Positions 26,336 through 34,351 are shown, counted from the first letter of the stretch. The stretch: 64,000 nucleotides of DNA from Turneriella sp. (GCA_019186965.1 JABARV010000014.1:31664-95663), one strand, 5' to 3'. Notes: generated from the sequence alone by a model not told the origin. Translations and numbers: made by a program.

Positions 26336-27262
26336 TTATTTTTGCGGAAACTTGTTTTTGTTGAAGAGTTCGTCCCGCTTTTTGCGCTGCTCTTCAATGC
26401 TGTTTTGCATTTCGTCTTTCTTTTGATCGGTGCCTTGTTTCATTTCTTGAATTTTGTTCGTTGTTTCACCTTTTTGGGCATCAATTTTTTGCTGCGTTTC
26501 TGCCTTTTTATCTTGGATCATTTGGTTGTTTTGATCAATAATTTCTTTTACTTTATCTGTTCCACCAGCCCTCTCGAGGGCTTCTTTTTGGAAACGGATT
26601 GCATCTTCGAGCATCTGCTGTTGCTGTGCACGCGCATCGGCAACTGTCGTAAATTGTTTCATTTGTTCGAGAGTCGACGCGTCAATTTTACCTGAAGAAA
26701 CTGAACCAGAACCATCTACCTGCGCTTGTTCACCAGCGTTGATTGCATGCTCTGCTGCACCCGACTGAACCGCGACACGTCCTTCGGTTACCGCAACCTT
26801 GCCGCCACCCTTGTCGTCGCTTGATGTCATAAATTCAGTTCCACGTACCCCCGCCACAACGGTTGGAGTTTGGATTGCAAAACTCGAGTGTATACCTAAC
26901 TTTGCAACCTTCGCAAAAACTAACCCACGCTGCAAATAAAGTTTATCGTTTTGCGCACCATCTGCACTTGTTGTTAAAGTACGCATTTCGACCGTTGTGT
27001 TTTGATCTACACGTACAACAATTCGGTTAGGGAGGAGTAAATCTACAATCGATTTAGCGCCTGTAATAATGCGATCATTTTGGCTTACCAAAGCACCTTT
27101 TTTCGCTTTTACAGTCCCCGAAGCATTTACAATATTCGCATTTTGTCCAGAGACAAAAACAACCGCAACTGCGTGTGGCGTTGCTTGCGCTGGAGGCGTC
27201 GGTTTTTCTTTACACGAAAACACCAAAAGCACAAGAAACGCAATAGATAGCTTTTTCATCAT
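26336..27262 (-). CDS. FecR-domain lipoprotein with charged C-terminal helix
   Basis: 308 residues starting MMKKLSIAFLVLLVFSC, a clean lipoprotein signal with lipobox VFSC. A FecR domain covers about 30-185: GTVKAKKGALVSQNDRIIT, VRVDQNTTVEMR, then TPTVVAGVRGTEFM and GGKVAVTEGRVAV. The last 110 residues are a long Lys/Gln/Glu helix (QNNQMIQDKKAETQQ and similar) with coiled-coil character. The open frame extends 94 codons upstream, without family features and across the upstream promoter region, so it is rejected. Last gene of the leftward surface cluster. Likely a periplasmic or surface protein; role unknown. Confidence 0.8.
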   Translation of the reverse strand: MMKKLSIAFLVLLVFSCKEKPTPPAQATPHAVAVVFVSGQNANIVNASGTVKAKKGALVSQNDRIITGAKSIVDLLLPNRIVVRVDQNTTVEMRTLTTSADGAQNDKLYLQRGLVFAKVAKLGIHSSFAIQTPTVVAGVRGTEFMTSSDDKGGGKVAVTEGRVAVQSGAAEHAINAGEQAQVDGSGSVSSGKIDASTLEQMKQFTTVADARAQQQQMLEDAIRFQKEALERAGGTDKVKEIIDQNNQMIQDKKAETQQKIDAQKGETTNKIQEMKQGTDQKKDEMQNSIEEQRKKRDELFNKNKFPQK

Positions 27263-27267
27263 GGGAC

Positions 27268-27296
27268 ATTTTAGCCAACGCGGTTGCCGTTGGCAA
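27268..27296 (-). promoter_or_regulatory. Candidate promoter of FecR lipoprotein gene
   Basis: TTGCCA (27296-27291) and TAAAAT (27273-27268) are separated by 17 bases, a good sigma-70-type pair. The predicted start of transcription falls at or within a few bases of the first ATG, so the message would be nearly leaderless. This differs from the ECF-like promoters in the same cluster. Confidence 0.45.
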
Positions 27297-27298
27297 CC
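27274..27298. repeat. Nested inverted repeats over the -35 region
   Basis: Two perfect 7-base inverted repeats share sequence: GCCAACG / CGTTGGC (27274-27280 and 27288-27294) and GGTTGCC / GGCAACC (27282-27288 and 27292-27298). They overlap the spacer and -35 box. They could be an operator, or alternative hairpins ending the upstream operon. Confidence 0.45.
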
Positions 27299-27356
27299 AT
27301 TTTGGAATTTGTACAAAATGGCGCGGGCGCGGACTGCTTCCAATTCTCTGCTATCC

Positions 27357-29105
27357 TCATTGTTCGGCGCACAGGAAGTGTTTAAACAGGTTGCATGGAG
27401 AGGTGCTTGCGCTAATTGCTGTGCTGCTTGTCGAAGTCCCGTCTCCCACGCGCCCATTTCTGCTCGATGAAGAACTCGCCCATGTAGGACCCAAACTGCT
27501 TGGATAAACCGTTGAAACAATACAGCCGTCTGAAACAGATGCACCCGAACTTAATCCTGTCCAATACTGCACAGATGAATTATGTACAGAGTTTGTAAGC
27601 GTCGCCGGCAAAGCACCAAGGGCTGTGGTTGTACCCACAAAATTACCATCGGCGCCGCGGTAATACTTTGTATTTCCCAAAAGAACCCAGTCCGTAAAGA
27701 GGTCGCGTTCGTAAGTAGGATCGTAAACAACAGGTGGACCAGGATCCGAAACAACCGCGCTTGAAGCATCTCCTAAAACGGCTTTGTATGTACCCGCTCG
27801 TGGCTTTGCTGAATCCGCATTGCAGACGGCGTCTGCGGCCGAGCTCCCGCCAAACGAGCCATTTTTGGTTGAATTACTTACAAACAAAAATTTTCCCGAA
27901 TCTATATTAGTATTAGTTACCAAAACATCGGATGGATTGATCCCATTGTAGGCAATATCGCTGCTCGTTGCGGCTGCTGTGACAATACTATAGCCGGTAT
28001 TGCCATCAAGGCGGTTATCTGCCACGCCCGTAACCGTCACTGTTTGGTTAGAATTCCAATTGGCGGTTGTGAAAGTGAGACTTGCCGGCGACACAGTTCC
28101 TTCGCTTATGTTGCTCGACGTGAGCGCAATCGTCACGTTGGCTGACGGCAGGGTATTGAGCCGCATATTGAAGCTTGCCGTACCACCTGCTTCGGTCGTG
28201 ACGAGGCCCGATGTCGCGCTGAGCGTGAAACCTGCTATATCGTTGTCGGTGCTCGTCATGGCGACGTCGGGCGCATCGAATCCATTATAGCTGGTGTCTG
28301 CACTCACCGCAGGCGCAATAACAATCGTGTAGGCTTTGTTTCCGTCAGCGACCAGTTCATCGACACCCGTCACGGTAACAACCTGCGTAATGTTCCAGTT
28401 GGCTGCCGTGAAAGTCAACGTGCACGCTCCGGTTGCGACAGTACCTGCATTGTCGCAGACACCAGTTGTACGCCTAATTCTGCCCTCATTCTCGTCAGAG
28501 CTTGTCAGCGAAATGGTCACATTCGCCGACGGCTGCGCCTGCAACACAACACTAAACTGAAAATTGCCAGCGGCTTCGGATGTACTTCCGCTCGTGGGGG
28601 TCACAGCCACGGCTGGTAAATCGTTGTCGGTGTTAGTAACCAAAACGGCGGATGGGCTTAAACCATTATACTTGGCATCAGAGCTTGCGGCGGCAACGGG
28701 AAAAAAAATAGTATAAAGGGCATTACCGTCGGTGCTAAGATCATCTTGACCGACGACCGCAATGTCCTGTGGCTGATTCCAGTTATCTGGCGTAAATACC
28801 ACCGTGCATGCCGTAGTAACGGTGATGCCATTCACTGCGTCACAGGCTCCCCCTAGTGCCCGCAAGCGTCCCTCGGCTACGTTGCTGCTCTGCAGCGTAA
28901 GGGTGACATTCGCTGTCGGTTTTGTACGTAGTTGGATTTGAAAAATAGCAATATCGCCCGATTCGGTCGTAATCAATCCACTTGGAGTTGTAATAACCCC
29001 TGGACCTTCCACGACCACGCCAAACTCGGCGTCGAGGTCAAATGGTTTTGAGCACCCTGCAAAGATGAGGGCGATACTTATCGCATAGTTAAAAATTTTT
29101 TTCAT
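27357..29105 (-). CDS. Lipoprotein with three Calx-beta-like repeats and a DUF1554 domain
   Basis: 582 residues with a lipobox (IFAGC). Three related repeats of about 110 residues begin near 33, 140 and 260; each has a T-SG--TTE-G start, an ANVT-(S/T)LTSS strand, an F--ANWN--Q-VTVTG strand and a closing TNTDND. The C-terminal 200 residues match DUF1554: AADAVCNADSAKPRAGTYKA, then DWVLLGNTKYYR, LTNSVHNSS, QYWTGL and a final FLCAEQ. DUF1554 lipoproteins are characteristic of Leptospira. Probably surface exposed, perhaps adhesive or matrix-binding; ligand unknown. The ATG overlaps the TGA of the barrel gene upstream. Confidence 0.85.
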   Translation of the reverse strand: MKKIFNYAISIALIFAGCSKPFDLDAEFGVVVEGPGVITTPSGLITTESGDIAIFQIQLRTKPTANVTLTLQSSNVAEGRLRALGGACDAVNGITVTTACTVVFTPDNWNQPQDIAVVGQDDLSTDGNALYTIFFPVAAASSDAKYNGLSPSAVLVTNTDNDLPAVAVTPTSGSTSEAAGNFQFSVVLQAQPSANVTISLTSSDENEGRIRRTTGVCDNAGTVATGACTLTFTAANWNITQVVTVTGVDELVADGNKAYTIVIAPAVSADTSYNGFDAPDVAMTSTDNDIAGFTLSATSGLVTTEAGGTASFNMRLNTLPSANVTIALTSSNISEGTVSPASLTFTTANWNSNQTVTVTGVADNRLDGNTGYSIVTAAATSSDIAYNGINPSDVLVTNTNIDSGKFLFVSNSTKNGSFGGSSAADAVCNADSAKPRAGTYKAVLGDASSAVVSDPGPPVVYDPTYERDLFTDWVLLGNTKYYRGADGNFVGTTTALGALPATLTNSVHNSSVQYWTGLSSGASVSDGCIVSTVYPSSLGPTWASSSSSRNGRVGDGTSTSSTAISASTSPCNLFKHFLCAEQ

Positions 29106-30247
29106 AACCGTAAACCAACTCCCATAGTAGTGATTATATTGCCAGAAACAGATCCCCTAAGAAAACTTGTTTGATAACTTGCCCCCAGCTCCCAACTGAG
29201 AGAGCGATTGATTTGCAAACCAAACCTCAACCCCGCAGAAGCAATCGGCCCAAACAGGGCGCCAGAAACTTGAGAGATATTTTCTCGACTACCAACGGCA
29301 ACAGGTGGATTTTTAAGTCCTAAAAAATCAAACTTAAATGCCGTGTAATTGAAACCTCCCCCGACGAGTGCTGTCGCAAAAAATTGCTTAAACCGATAAA
29401 TTTGATAACCCAGCCCTGCTTCGAGAGTACCAGCGTATCCGCGTGCCGAACTTTCTGTTGTTTCGTTAGTTACTGGAAAGCTAACATTAATAAATTGCGC
29501 ATTAAGCTGTGCATAGCCTATTAACCGATTGATTTTGAAAAATCGATCGCGACGAACCTCAACTCCCGCGATAAATCCACCGAGGTCAGCAGGTAGTATT
29601 CGGGCACCGGTACGCAATTCTCTGTTGCTGCGCAGCGCTGCGAGGGATGAGTTCAGGTTGTAGCCTGTCAATATGCTAAATTGTGTCATACGTACCGGTG
29701 TGTACTGGTCGAAATCGTACTCACCCTTATTGGGAAGCACAGCTTTTGCCTCTTGGACGATACGCGAAGAAAACTTATCGATAGACGTAAAAAGATTACT
29801 GTCGACCAGCATTTCGCCGACGATACGTTTAACGAGGATTCGTTTTTCCACATCTATAATGAACACTTCTAGCGAAATAACCGCAGTTCCATACCCCTTG
29901 TCACGCTGCCGAAATCCCCCACTAAGCACGACGTCTTGCCCTGTAAGCAAACCCAATTGTAGCGCCACGTTTTTGTTATGCAGATCTTCTGCGAAAATAA
30001 ATGATGCATCGCGCATTTGGCTTGCAACTTCTTGCATATCAGGTTCGACAATTTCGTATTTTTCGTGGAGGTATTTACGTACGCTGTCTGTTAATGAAAC
30101 CTCAAGATACTGGAAATTGGGGTCGCGGTCAATACTGCGAAAATCGAGAATAAGTATGCGTTTTGCAGCAAAAATGGCTATAAAACAACCAGAAGCGAGA
30201 AAAATCGACAAAATGCGCACAAATTTGCCAATGGCAGAATTCCACAT
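29102..30247 (-). CDS. TolB/CsgG-like N-terminal domain fused to outer-membrane barrel
   Basis: 381 residues. A signal peptide (start at MWNSAIGKFVRIL) precedes an alpha/beta domain (about 30-185) of the kind seen at the N-terminus of TolB, FlgO and CsgG-like proteins (KRILILDFRSI, YEIVEPDMQEVASQM, GQDVVLSGGFRQRD). The C-terminal half (about 190-381) has alternating amphipathic strands ending in TTMGVGLRL, a terminal beta-signal. This looks like an outer-membrane protein with a periplasmic domain. Frames open five codons earlier, but the putative -10 element lies there. Coupled by ATGA to the Calx/DUF1554 gene, which suggests the two products work together. Confidence 0.65.
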   Translation of the reverse strand: MWNSAIGKFVRILSIFLASGCFIAIFAAKRILILDFRSIDRDPNFQYLEVSLTDSVRKYLHEKYEIVEPDMQEVASQMRDASFIFAEDLHNKNVALQLGLLTGQDVVLSGGFRQRDKGYGTAVISLEVFIIDVEKRILVKRIVGEMLVDSNLFTSIDKFSSRIVQEAKAVLPNKGEYDFDQYTPVRMTQFSILTGYNLNSSLAALRSNRELRTGARILPADLGGFIAGVEVRRDRFFKINRLIGYAQLNAQFINVSFPVTNETTESSARGYAGTLEAGLGYQIYRFKQFFATALVGGGFNYTAFKFDFLGLKNPPVAVGSRENISQVSGALFGPIASAGLRFGLQINRSLSWELGASYQTSFLRGSVSGNIITTMGVGLRL

Positions 30248-30255
30248 GCCATCCA

Positions 30256-30282
30256 TACGCACTACCCCCTAAATTGGTGCCA
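30256..30282 (-). promoter_or_regulatory. Candidate ECF promoter (barrel-Calx/DUF1554 operon)
   Basis: TGGCACCA (30282-30275) and CGTA (30259-30256) are separated by exactly 15 bases, with an A-tract (AAAAATAAC) just before the first element. The same arrangement occurs at 33815-33789 and 30342-30368. CGTA is a common -10 core for ECF sigma factors. Transcription would start about 7 bases downstream, within two or three bases of the chosen ATG. Confidence 0.65.
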
Positions 30283-30341
30283 GTTATTTTTACTCGATTG
30301 CCAGCTAAGCACGTAAACGATCAGAAATAAATACAAAAATG

Positions 30342-30368
30342 TGGCATCTCAATACCATCCAAACCGTA
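30342..30368 (+). promoter_or_regulatory. Candidate ECF promoter (small secreted protein)
   Basis: TGGCATCT (30342-30349) and CGTA (30365-30368, continuing CGTATAAT) are separated by 15 bases, preceded by AAAAATG. Same spacing and nearly the same -35 element as the two leftward copies in this cluster. It implies a leader of about 45 bases before the gene. Confidence 0.6.
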
Positions 30369-30385
30369 TAATTCCGCAATGTGCA

Positions 30386-30403
30386 AACACGCAATTTCGT
30401 GTT
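30386..30403 (+). promoter_or_regulatory. Leader hairpin just before the ribosome binding site
   Basis: AACACG and CGTGTT form a perfect 6-base stem with loop CAATTT, ending seven bases before the GGAG. It lies within the predicted leader and could influence translation or stabilise the message. Confidence 0.4.
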
Positions 30404-30421
30404 AAAAAAAGGAGAATGATT

Positions 30422-30694
30422 ATGAAAAAAACACTACTACAAGCCGCCTTGGTTCTTGGTTTGATGCCAGTTTCTGTTTGGGCAACTGATGTCGCTAACC
30501 AAGACAGTAAAAGCTATGTGATTAAGGTACAAGGCGAAGGTAACCTTAGTATTTCGGAACATACCGTTTCACCCAACGGTACTCTATACGGTTTATGCGG
30601 ATACTCTTTCTGTAGCTTCGAAATTCCAGGTAGTAAGATAAACGCCGACAAAGGAGACCGTATCACAATTAGGAATGGAAATCTAACCAAATAG
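30422..30694 (+). CDS. Small secreted protein with paired cysteines
   Basis: 90 residues: a signal peptide (MKKTLLQAALVLGLMPV, cleavage after VWA) and about 68 mature residues of predicted beta character (KSYVIKVQGEGNLSISEH). LCGYSFC places two cysteines five positions apart, likely a disulfide after export. No family recognised. The ATG at 30422 is chosen because AAAGGAG sits at the right distance; an ATG at 30416 is too close to it. It has its own ECF-like promoter and converges on the NHL lipoprotein gene, with only 4 bases between them. Confidence 0.72.
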   Translation: MKKTLLQAALVLGLMPVSVWATDVANQDSKSYVIKVQGEGNLSISEHTVSPNGTLYGLCGYSFCSFEIPGSKINADKGDRITIRNGNLTK

Positions 30695-30698
30695 CTAT

Positions 30699-32084
30699 TT
30701 ATTCGATGCGACGGATTACAAAATCTGTGGAATCGGAGATAAATAAATTTTTTCCATCAGAGGTAATGCCGATGGGTTCGGCAAAGCCTGCGTTTCCTGC
30801 TGCGCCACCAGTCCCAATTTGCGTCGTTGTACGTGAATCCCAGCCTGAAAGCGCAGCAGTGTAACCTGTATTTAAATCAATTTTCCAGACGCTGTAGCAT
30901 TCTTTATCTGTAGCATAAAGGAATTTTCCGTCGATTACAATATTGCGCAGTTTTTTGAATTGCGCAGTAGAACCCAAGCCTTCGACGCAACCCCATGATC
31001 CAGTACCCGCGAGTGTTGTAACGTTATAAGGCGAAGCTACGATATCGATTACTCGTACGGCTTGGTTAGAGCCTTCCACAACGTAGAGTTTGCCGTTGTA
31101 GTATGTAAGACCGTGTGGAATATTGAAAGTTGCACTCGGCACTGGGCCATCGGTGCTCGTCGCAACTCCTGTTCCTGCAATAGTTGATGTCGCGCCACTT
31201 ACTGGATCAACACGCCGAATGCGGTGGTTTGAATAATCCGCTACATAAAGCCACGTACCATCGTACGTGATTCCAATAGGATTATTAAACCGCGCTGTAG
31301 AACCTGGCCCCACTGGAGCCTCGGCATAGTTACAAGTAAACGCTGCACCCGCAAGTAACATTACACTATTATCCGATAAGCGAATTTTACGGATTGTGCA
31401 GTCATTGAAGTTTGTTGTATAAAGATACTCACCATCGAAAGTTAGTCCGTCGCTACCCGAAGAATTTACCAGCGTAGTTACTTCGCGCGTCGAAATATTG
31501 ATACGCCTCAATGTACCAACCGGATTCGATTCAAGCAGGTATATGTACGTACCGTCGGTGGACATTTGTGTGGGCGCAAGAAATCGTGCGGCTGCGCCAA
31601 AGCCATCTGTAGCCGCACTTGCTCCGACAAGGCCTGCAAATATTTCGCCGTACGTAGTATCGACAGAACCAGAAAGGGATAATGTATTGATGATAGAGCC
31701 TCCAACCAGTGGACCGTTCGACGAACCGTGGGTGCAATGGGCTGTCACAACAATACCGATACTGCCGGCAGTGCCGGACGCATTGCCCAGTACACAATAC
31801 TGTCCAGGTGTTGTTGGATGCTGCAAAATAGATACTGCATAGCGCTTTCCGCGTTTTATTCGCGTAGAAAACTCTGTGGCACCATTGGTATTTATGCTAA
31901 GGATTTCTCCCTGTAATTTAACTTTTAAACCCACACCAAGCAAACCAACCGTCGCAACGCTAACCTTCACAAAACGGTTTAAGCTTGCATCGGCGGCATC
32001 AAGGAATTCAGTAACTGCGGTATCGGAGCACCGCGAGAAAATAAACAAAATAGTAATAAAAATTCTTGAAAGAAGAGGTCTCAT
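30699..32084 (-). CDS. NHL-repeat lipoprotein
   Basis: 461 residues with a lipobox-like FIFSRC after a short signal. From about residue 150 there are at least five NHL/beta-propeller repeats with forms such as DGTWLYVADYSNHRIRRVD, YNGKLYVVEGSNQAVRVID and DGKNLFISDSTDFVIRRIE, each near a G-A-F-P-GI region. The first 140 residues form a small beta domain (KVKLQGEILSINTNGATEF). NHL propellers bind protein, glycan or other ligands; here probably at the cell surface or in the periplasm. Coupled by ATGA to the barrel gene upstream, hence in the fecR operon. Confidence 0.82.
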   Translation of the reverse strand: MRPLLSRIFITILFIFSRCSDTAVTEFLDAADASLNRFVKVSVATVGLLGVGLKVKLQGEILSINTNGATEFSTRIKRGKRYAVSILQHPTTPGQYCVLGNASGTAGSIGIVVTAHCTHGSSNGPLVGGSIINTLSLSGSVDTTYGEIFAGLVGASAATDGFGAAARFLAPTQMSTDGTYIYLLESNPVGTLRRINISTREVTTLVNSSGSDGLTFDGEYLYTTNFNDCTIRKIRLSDNSVMLLAGAAFTCNYAEAPVGPGSTARFNNPIGITYDGTWLYVADYSNHRIRRVDPVSGATSTIAGTGVATSTDGPVPSATFNIPHGLTYYNGKLYVVEGSNQAVRVIDIVASPYNVTTLAGTGSWGCVEGLGSTAQFKKLRNIVIDGKFLYATDKECYSVWKIDLNTGYTAALSGWDSRTTTQIGTGGAAGNAGFAEPIGITSDGKNLFISDSTDFVIRRIE

Positions 32085-32806
32085 AAACGATACTCGACAC
32101 CTGCAAGAATACCGGGTAAAATCAACGGGTTTAGTTTATCGTGAAAGTAAGCTACACTAATTGATAAGATAAATAGCATTTGTCCGGTGAGGTTACGCCG
32201 TAACGCCAAATAAGATACAGCAGCTGGAATTAGCGCCCGTATAGTTGTGGTATCGGTGATACCGTGCGTGTACGCCCCACCAAGAACAAGCCCCATTGCG
32301 CTCGTAAAAGAAGCAAAAGAATAATGCGAGGAATACTCTACGCCTGGCAAAACACTTAAAAGGGTTAGCGACATTTTTTCTCGTTGGAAACGTAAAGCGT
32401 CTATACGCACAATGGCGGAGATTCCCGCGACAAGTTGGCGTTGGAGAGAGAGAGAGAAAGTTGGCGCAAATCCTGCAAAGTCTACTAACCGGCCCGTAGC
32501 AAAAATAGCTCCCACTAAACCCGTAAATACGAATCCGTTTTTCTTATCTAAATCCGTAGGGTTGCTTTCTTGTATATGCCGAACAAGTGCCTTCTCAATC
32601 GGCACGCTGGTGACCAAGTTTGAAAGTTTCACGAAATAGCGAGTGTTATCTTCAGAAACATACTCTGCGTTAAAAATATCCTGACTATCGTTGCAAAAAA
32701 AATCATAGCGCTTTCCTTGTTCTAATGCACCGAGCGAGTAAACCACCATTATATATATAGCGACAAGGCTACGCACTAAGCCACCAGGCTTTTCTTGGCC
32801 AAGCAC
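32081..32806 (-). CDS. Predicted outer-membrane beta-barrel protein of the fecR operon
   Basis: 241 residues from a GTG; a second GTG ten codons in (giving MRSLVAIYIMVVYSLG) would begin a tidier signal peptide. The N-terminal part KRYDFFCNDSQDIFNAEYVS may be a short periplasmic region. The rest shows amphipathic strands with glycine turns and ends LAGVEYRL, consistent with a small barrel. Family not recognised. It sits 33 bases after fecR and is ATGA-coupled to the NHL lipoprotein gene, so barrel and propeller are likely made together. Confidence 0.6.
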   Translation of the reverse strand: MLGQEKPGGLVRSLVAIYIMVVYSLGALEQGKRYDFFCNDSQDIFNAEYVSEDNTRYFVKLSNLVTSVPIEKALVRHIQESNPTDLDKKNGFVFTGLVGAIFATGRLVDFAGFAPTFSLSLQRQLVAGISAIVRIDALRFQREKMSLTLLSVLPGVEYSSHYSFASFTSAMGLVLGGAYTHGITDTTTIRALIPAAVSYLALRRNLTGQMLFILSISVAYFHDKLNPLILPGILAGVEYRL

Positions 32807-32839
32807 TGCGTCAAGAGAATCATTTTCGCTAATTTACCG

Positions 32840-33772
32840 CTAACGCAAGTGCCTAATTCTCGCAATTTCTTCTCGGTTAAAGCGGAGAACCTGCCCACCT
32901 GTTGCAGCAGCACGGATTTTTACCGAACTTTCGTCTTGAGAAACAAGGGTGCCTCGGAGAACACTACCTGATTTTAGGGTAATTGAAACCTTGCCGGATT
33001 GCAGCGTTGGTATCTGCTTTGATTGGATAATTTTTTCAATAACACTATGAGGTTGGAAATCACTTTGTGAAAAATCTTTAAACAACGTTTGTCCTCCAAC
33101 GCCATACATGCCCATTTTTTCTTTTCCAGCTTCATTTGCCCAAAAGGCTCCACTCGGTACAAGGTGTGATTTTCCAGAAGCTATAATTTTTACGACACCT
33201 TCATCCACAGCTAAAAACGAATGCCCTTCGTTGCAGTGTAAAATAAATTTTGTACCGATAACCTCGAACACCACATCGGGTAAGAAAATCTCTACTTTGC
33301 TTAAAACGGCATTAGGATGAAAATTAAACTCCGCAGAAAGTGTTTGTGCTTTTATTTGTAACCGATTACCAACTACGCTTTCGCTAAAATTTGTCGCCGA
33401 TTTTACACGAACACCAAGAGCCTGAGAATAGTGCAATTCACGATTGTGTAGAGATGCAGATGACGCGATAACAACTGTAGCCGATTTATTTGTTGTCGGA
33501 TACTGCCGCAAGAGATACACGACACCGATTGCAACAAGCGTCGAAGCCGCTACTGCAATTGGTGTATAAAACTTTTTGGATCGAAAGGTTTCTATTTTTA
33601 TTGGCTGGTTTTGGCTTAGAATATTTTGGCGTAGACGCTCGAAATCTGGCGTTTGGGTAAGCTCGCGATGCTCAAATGCCCGCAATAAAGGGGAGCCTGC
33701 ATTAGGCGTAGAATTTGGCGAGAGATCAATAAGCCGATTTATATCGTCGTAATTATCGCGTTCTATACCCAC
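32840..33772 (-). CDS. Membrane-anchored FecR-type regulator of the adjacent ECF sigma factor
   Basis: 310 residues from a GTG with AAGGGAG upstream. A cytoplasmic N-terminus (1-66) precedes one membrane helix (about 69-89, TPIAVAASTLVAIGVVYLL). A periplasmic FecR domain (about 95-215) follows: VVIASSASLHNREL, FNFHPNAVLSKVEI, PDVVFEVIGTKFIL, SFLAVDEGVVKII. The last 50 residues (VSITLKSGSVLRGTLVSQDE, then QVLRFNREEIARI) look like a small Sm-like beta barrel. Position just after the sigma gene and topology argue for a sigma regulator, though the usual FecR N-terminal domain is not evident. Its own promoter carries the ECF-like motif. Confidence 0.72.
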   Translation of the reverse strand: MGIERDNYDDINRLIDLSPNSTPNAGSPLLRAFEHRELTQTPDFERLRQNILSQNQPIKIETFRSKKFYTPIAVAASTLVAIGVVYLLRQYPTTNKSATVVIASSASLHNRELHYSQALGVRVKSATNFSESVVGNRLQIKAQTLSAEFNFHPNAVLSKVEIFLPDVVFEVIGTKFILHCNEGHSFLAVDEGVVKIIASGKSHLVPSGAFWANEAGKEKMGMYGVGGQTLFKDFSQSDFQPHSVIEKIIQSKQIPTLQSGKVSITLKSGSVLRGTLVSQDESSVKIRAAATGGQVLRFNREEIARIRHLR

Positions 33773-33788
33773 TTGACTCCCTTAACTT

Positions 33789-33815
33789 TACGCCATAGAA
33801 ACCCGTCTGGTGCCA
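33789..33815 (-). promoter_or_regulatory. Candidate ECF promoter (fecR-barrel-NHL operon)
   Basis: TGGCACCA (33815-33808) and CGTA (33792-33789) with a 15-base spacer, preceded by AAAAAAAT. Transcription would start near 33782, leaving a short leader that contains the AAGGGAG ribosome binding site. It lies in the 81-base gap between the sigma gene and fecR, so fecR and the genes behind it can be expressed separately from the sigma gene. Confidence 0.65.
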
Positions 33816-33853
33816 ATTTTTTTCCACATGCCTTCGTTGTTTATATGAACAAA

Positions 33854-34351
33854 TCATAAAAAATCTTGCATCTTTTGCTTGATATGTTCAACATAACGCA
33901 TCAAGCTGCGTTTGGGTATTTTGAGTATCTCTCCGATTTCTTCGTATCCCATTCGAAAATCTACGCGCAATGTAAATATTTTCACATACCGAGGATGCAT
34001 ACTTGAAAGGCGCTCGATGATCGTGTCACGCAACATCCGCGCATCACTTTCTGATTCATAGTTTCTGTAATCGATTTCATTTTCGGAATATCCTGTATTC
34101 TGTAACCGTACATGTTTCTTAATATAATCGATTGCAAGGTTGTGGCTTATACGAATTAGAAAAGTTTTAAATCCTTCGCTACGCCCTGAGTCGGCTTTTT
34201 GTAAAAATTTTATGAAGGTTTCCTGAAGAATTTCTTCAGCGACAGCAGTATTATTTACGATACGCATCACTGCGTAATACACACTTTTGCTATGTTGCTC
34301 ATACGCATGATTAAACTCTTCTTCTGAGAGCACATACCATTTTCTAAGCAC
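33854..34351 (-). CDS. ECF-family RNA polymerase sigma factor
   Basis: 165 residues with sigma region 2 (about 10-75: AEEILQETFIKFLQ, FLIRISHNLAIDYIKKH) and region 4 (about 108-165: RYVKIFTLRVDFRMGYEEIG, then IPKRSLMRYVEHIKQKM). There is no region 3, as in ECF factors. GTG start. It is followed on the same strand by a membrane FecR regulator whose promoter, with two more in the cluster, shares a candidate recognition motif. The sequence upstream of the sigma gene itself lacks that motif, so it does not seem autoregulated. Confidence 0.88.
   Translation of the reverse strand: MLRKWYVLSEEEFNHAYEQHSKSVYYAVMRIVNNTAVAEEILQETFIKFLQKADSGRSEGFKTFLIRISHNLAIDYIKKHVRLQNTGYSENEIDYRNYESESDARMLRDTIIERLSSMHPRYVKIFTLRVDFRMGYEEIGEILKIPKRSLMRYVEHIKQKMQDFL

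Noticed and set aside
27263..27544. 94-codon N-terminal extension of the FecR lipoprotein
   Set aside because: A clean lipoprotein signal peptide starts at 27262; the extension overlaps the DUF1554 gene end and the promoter.
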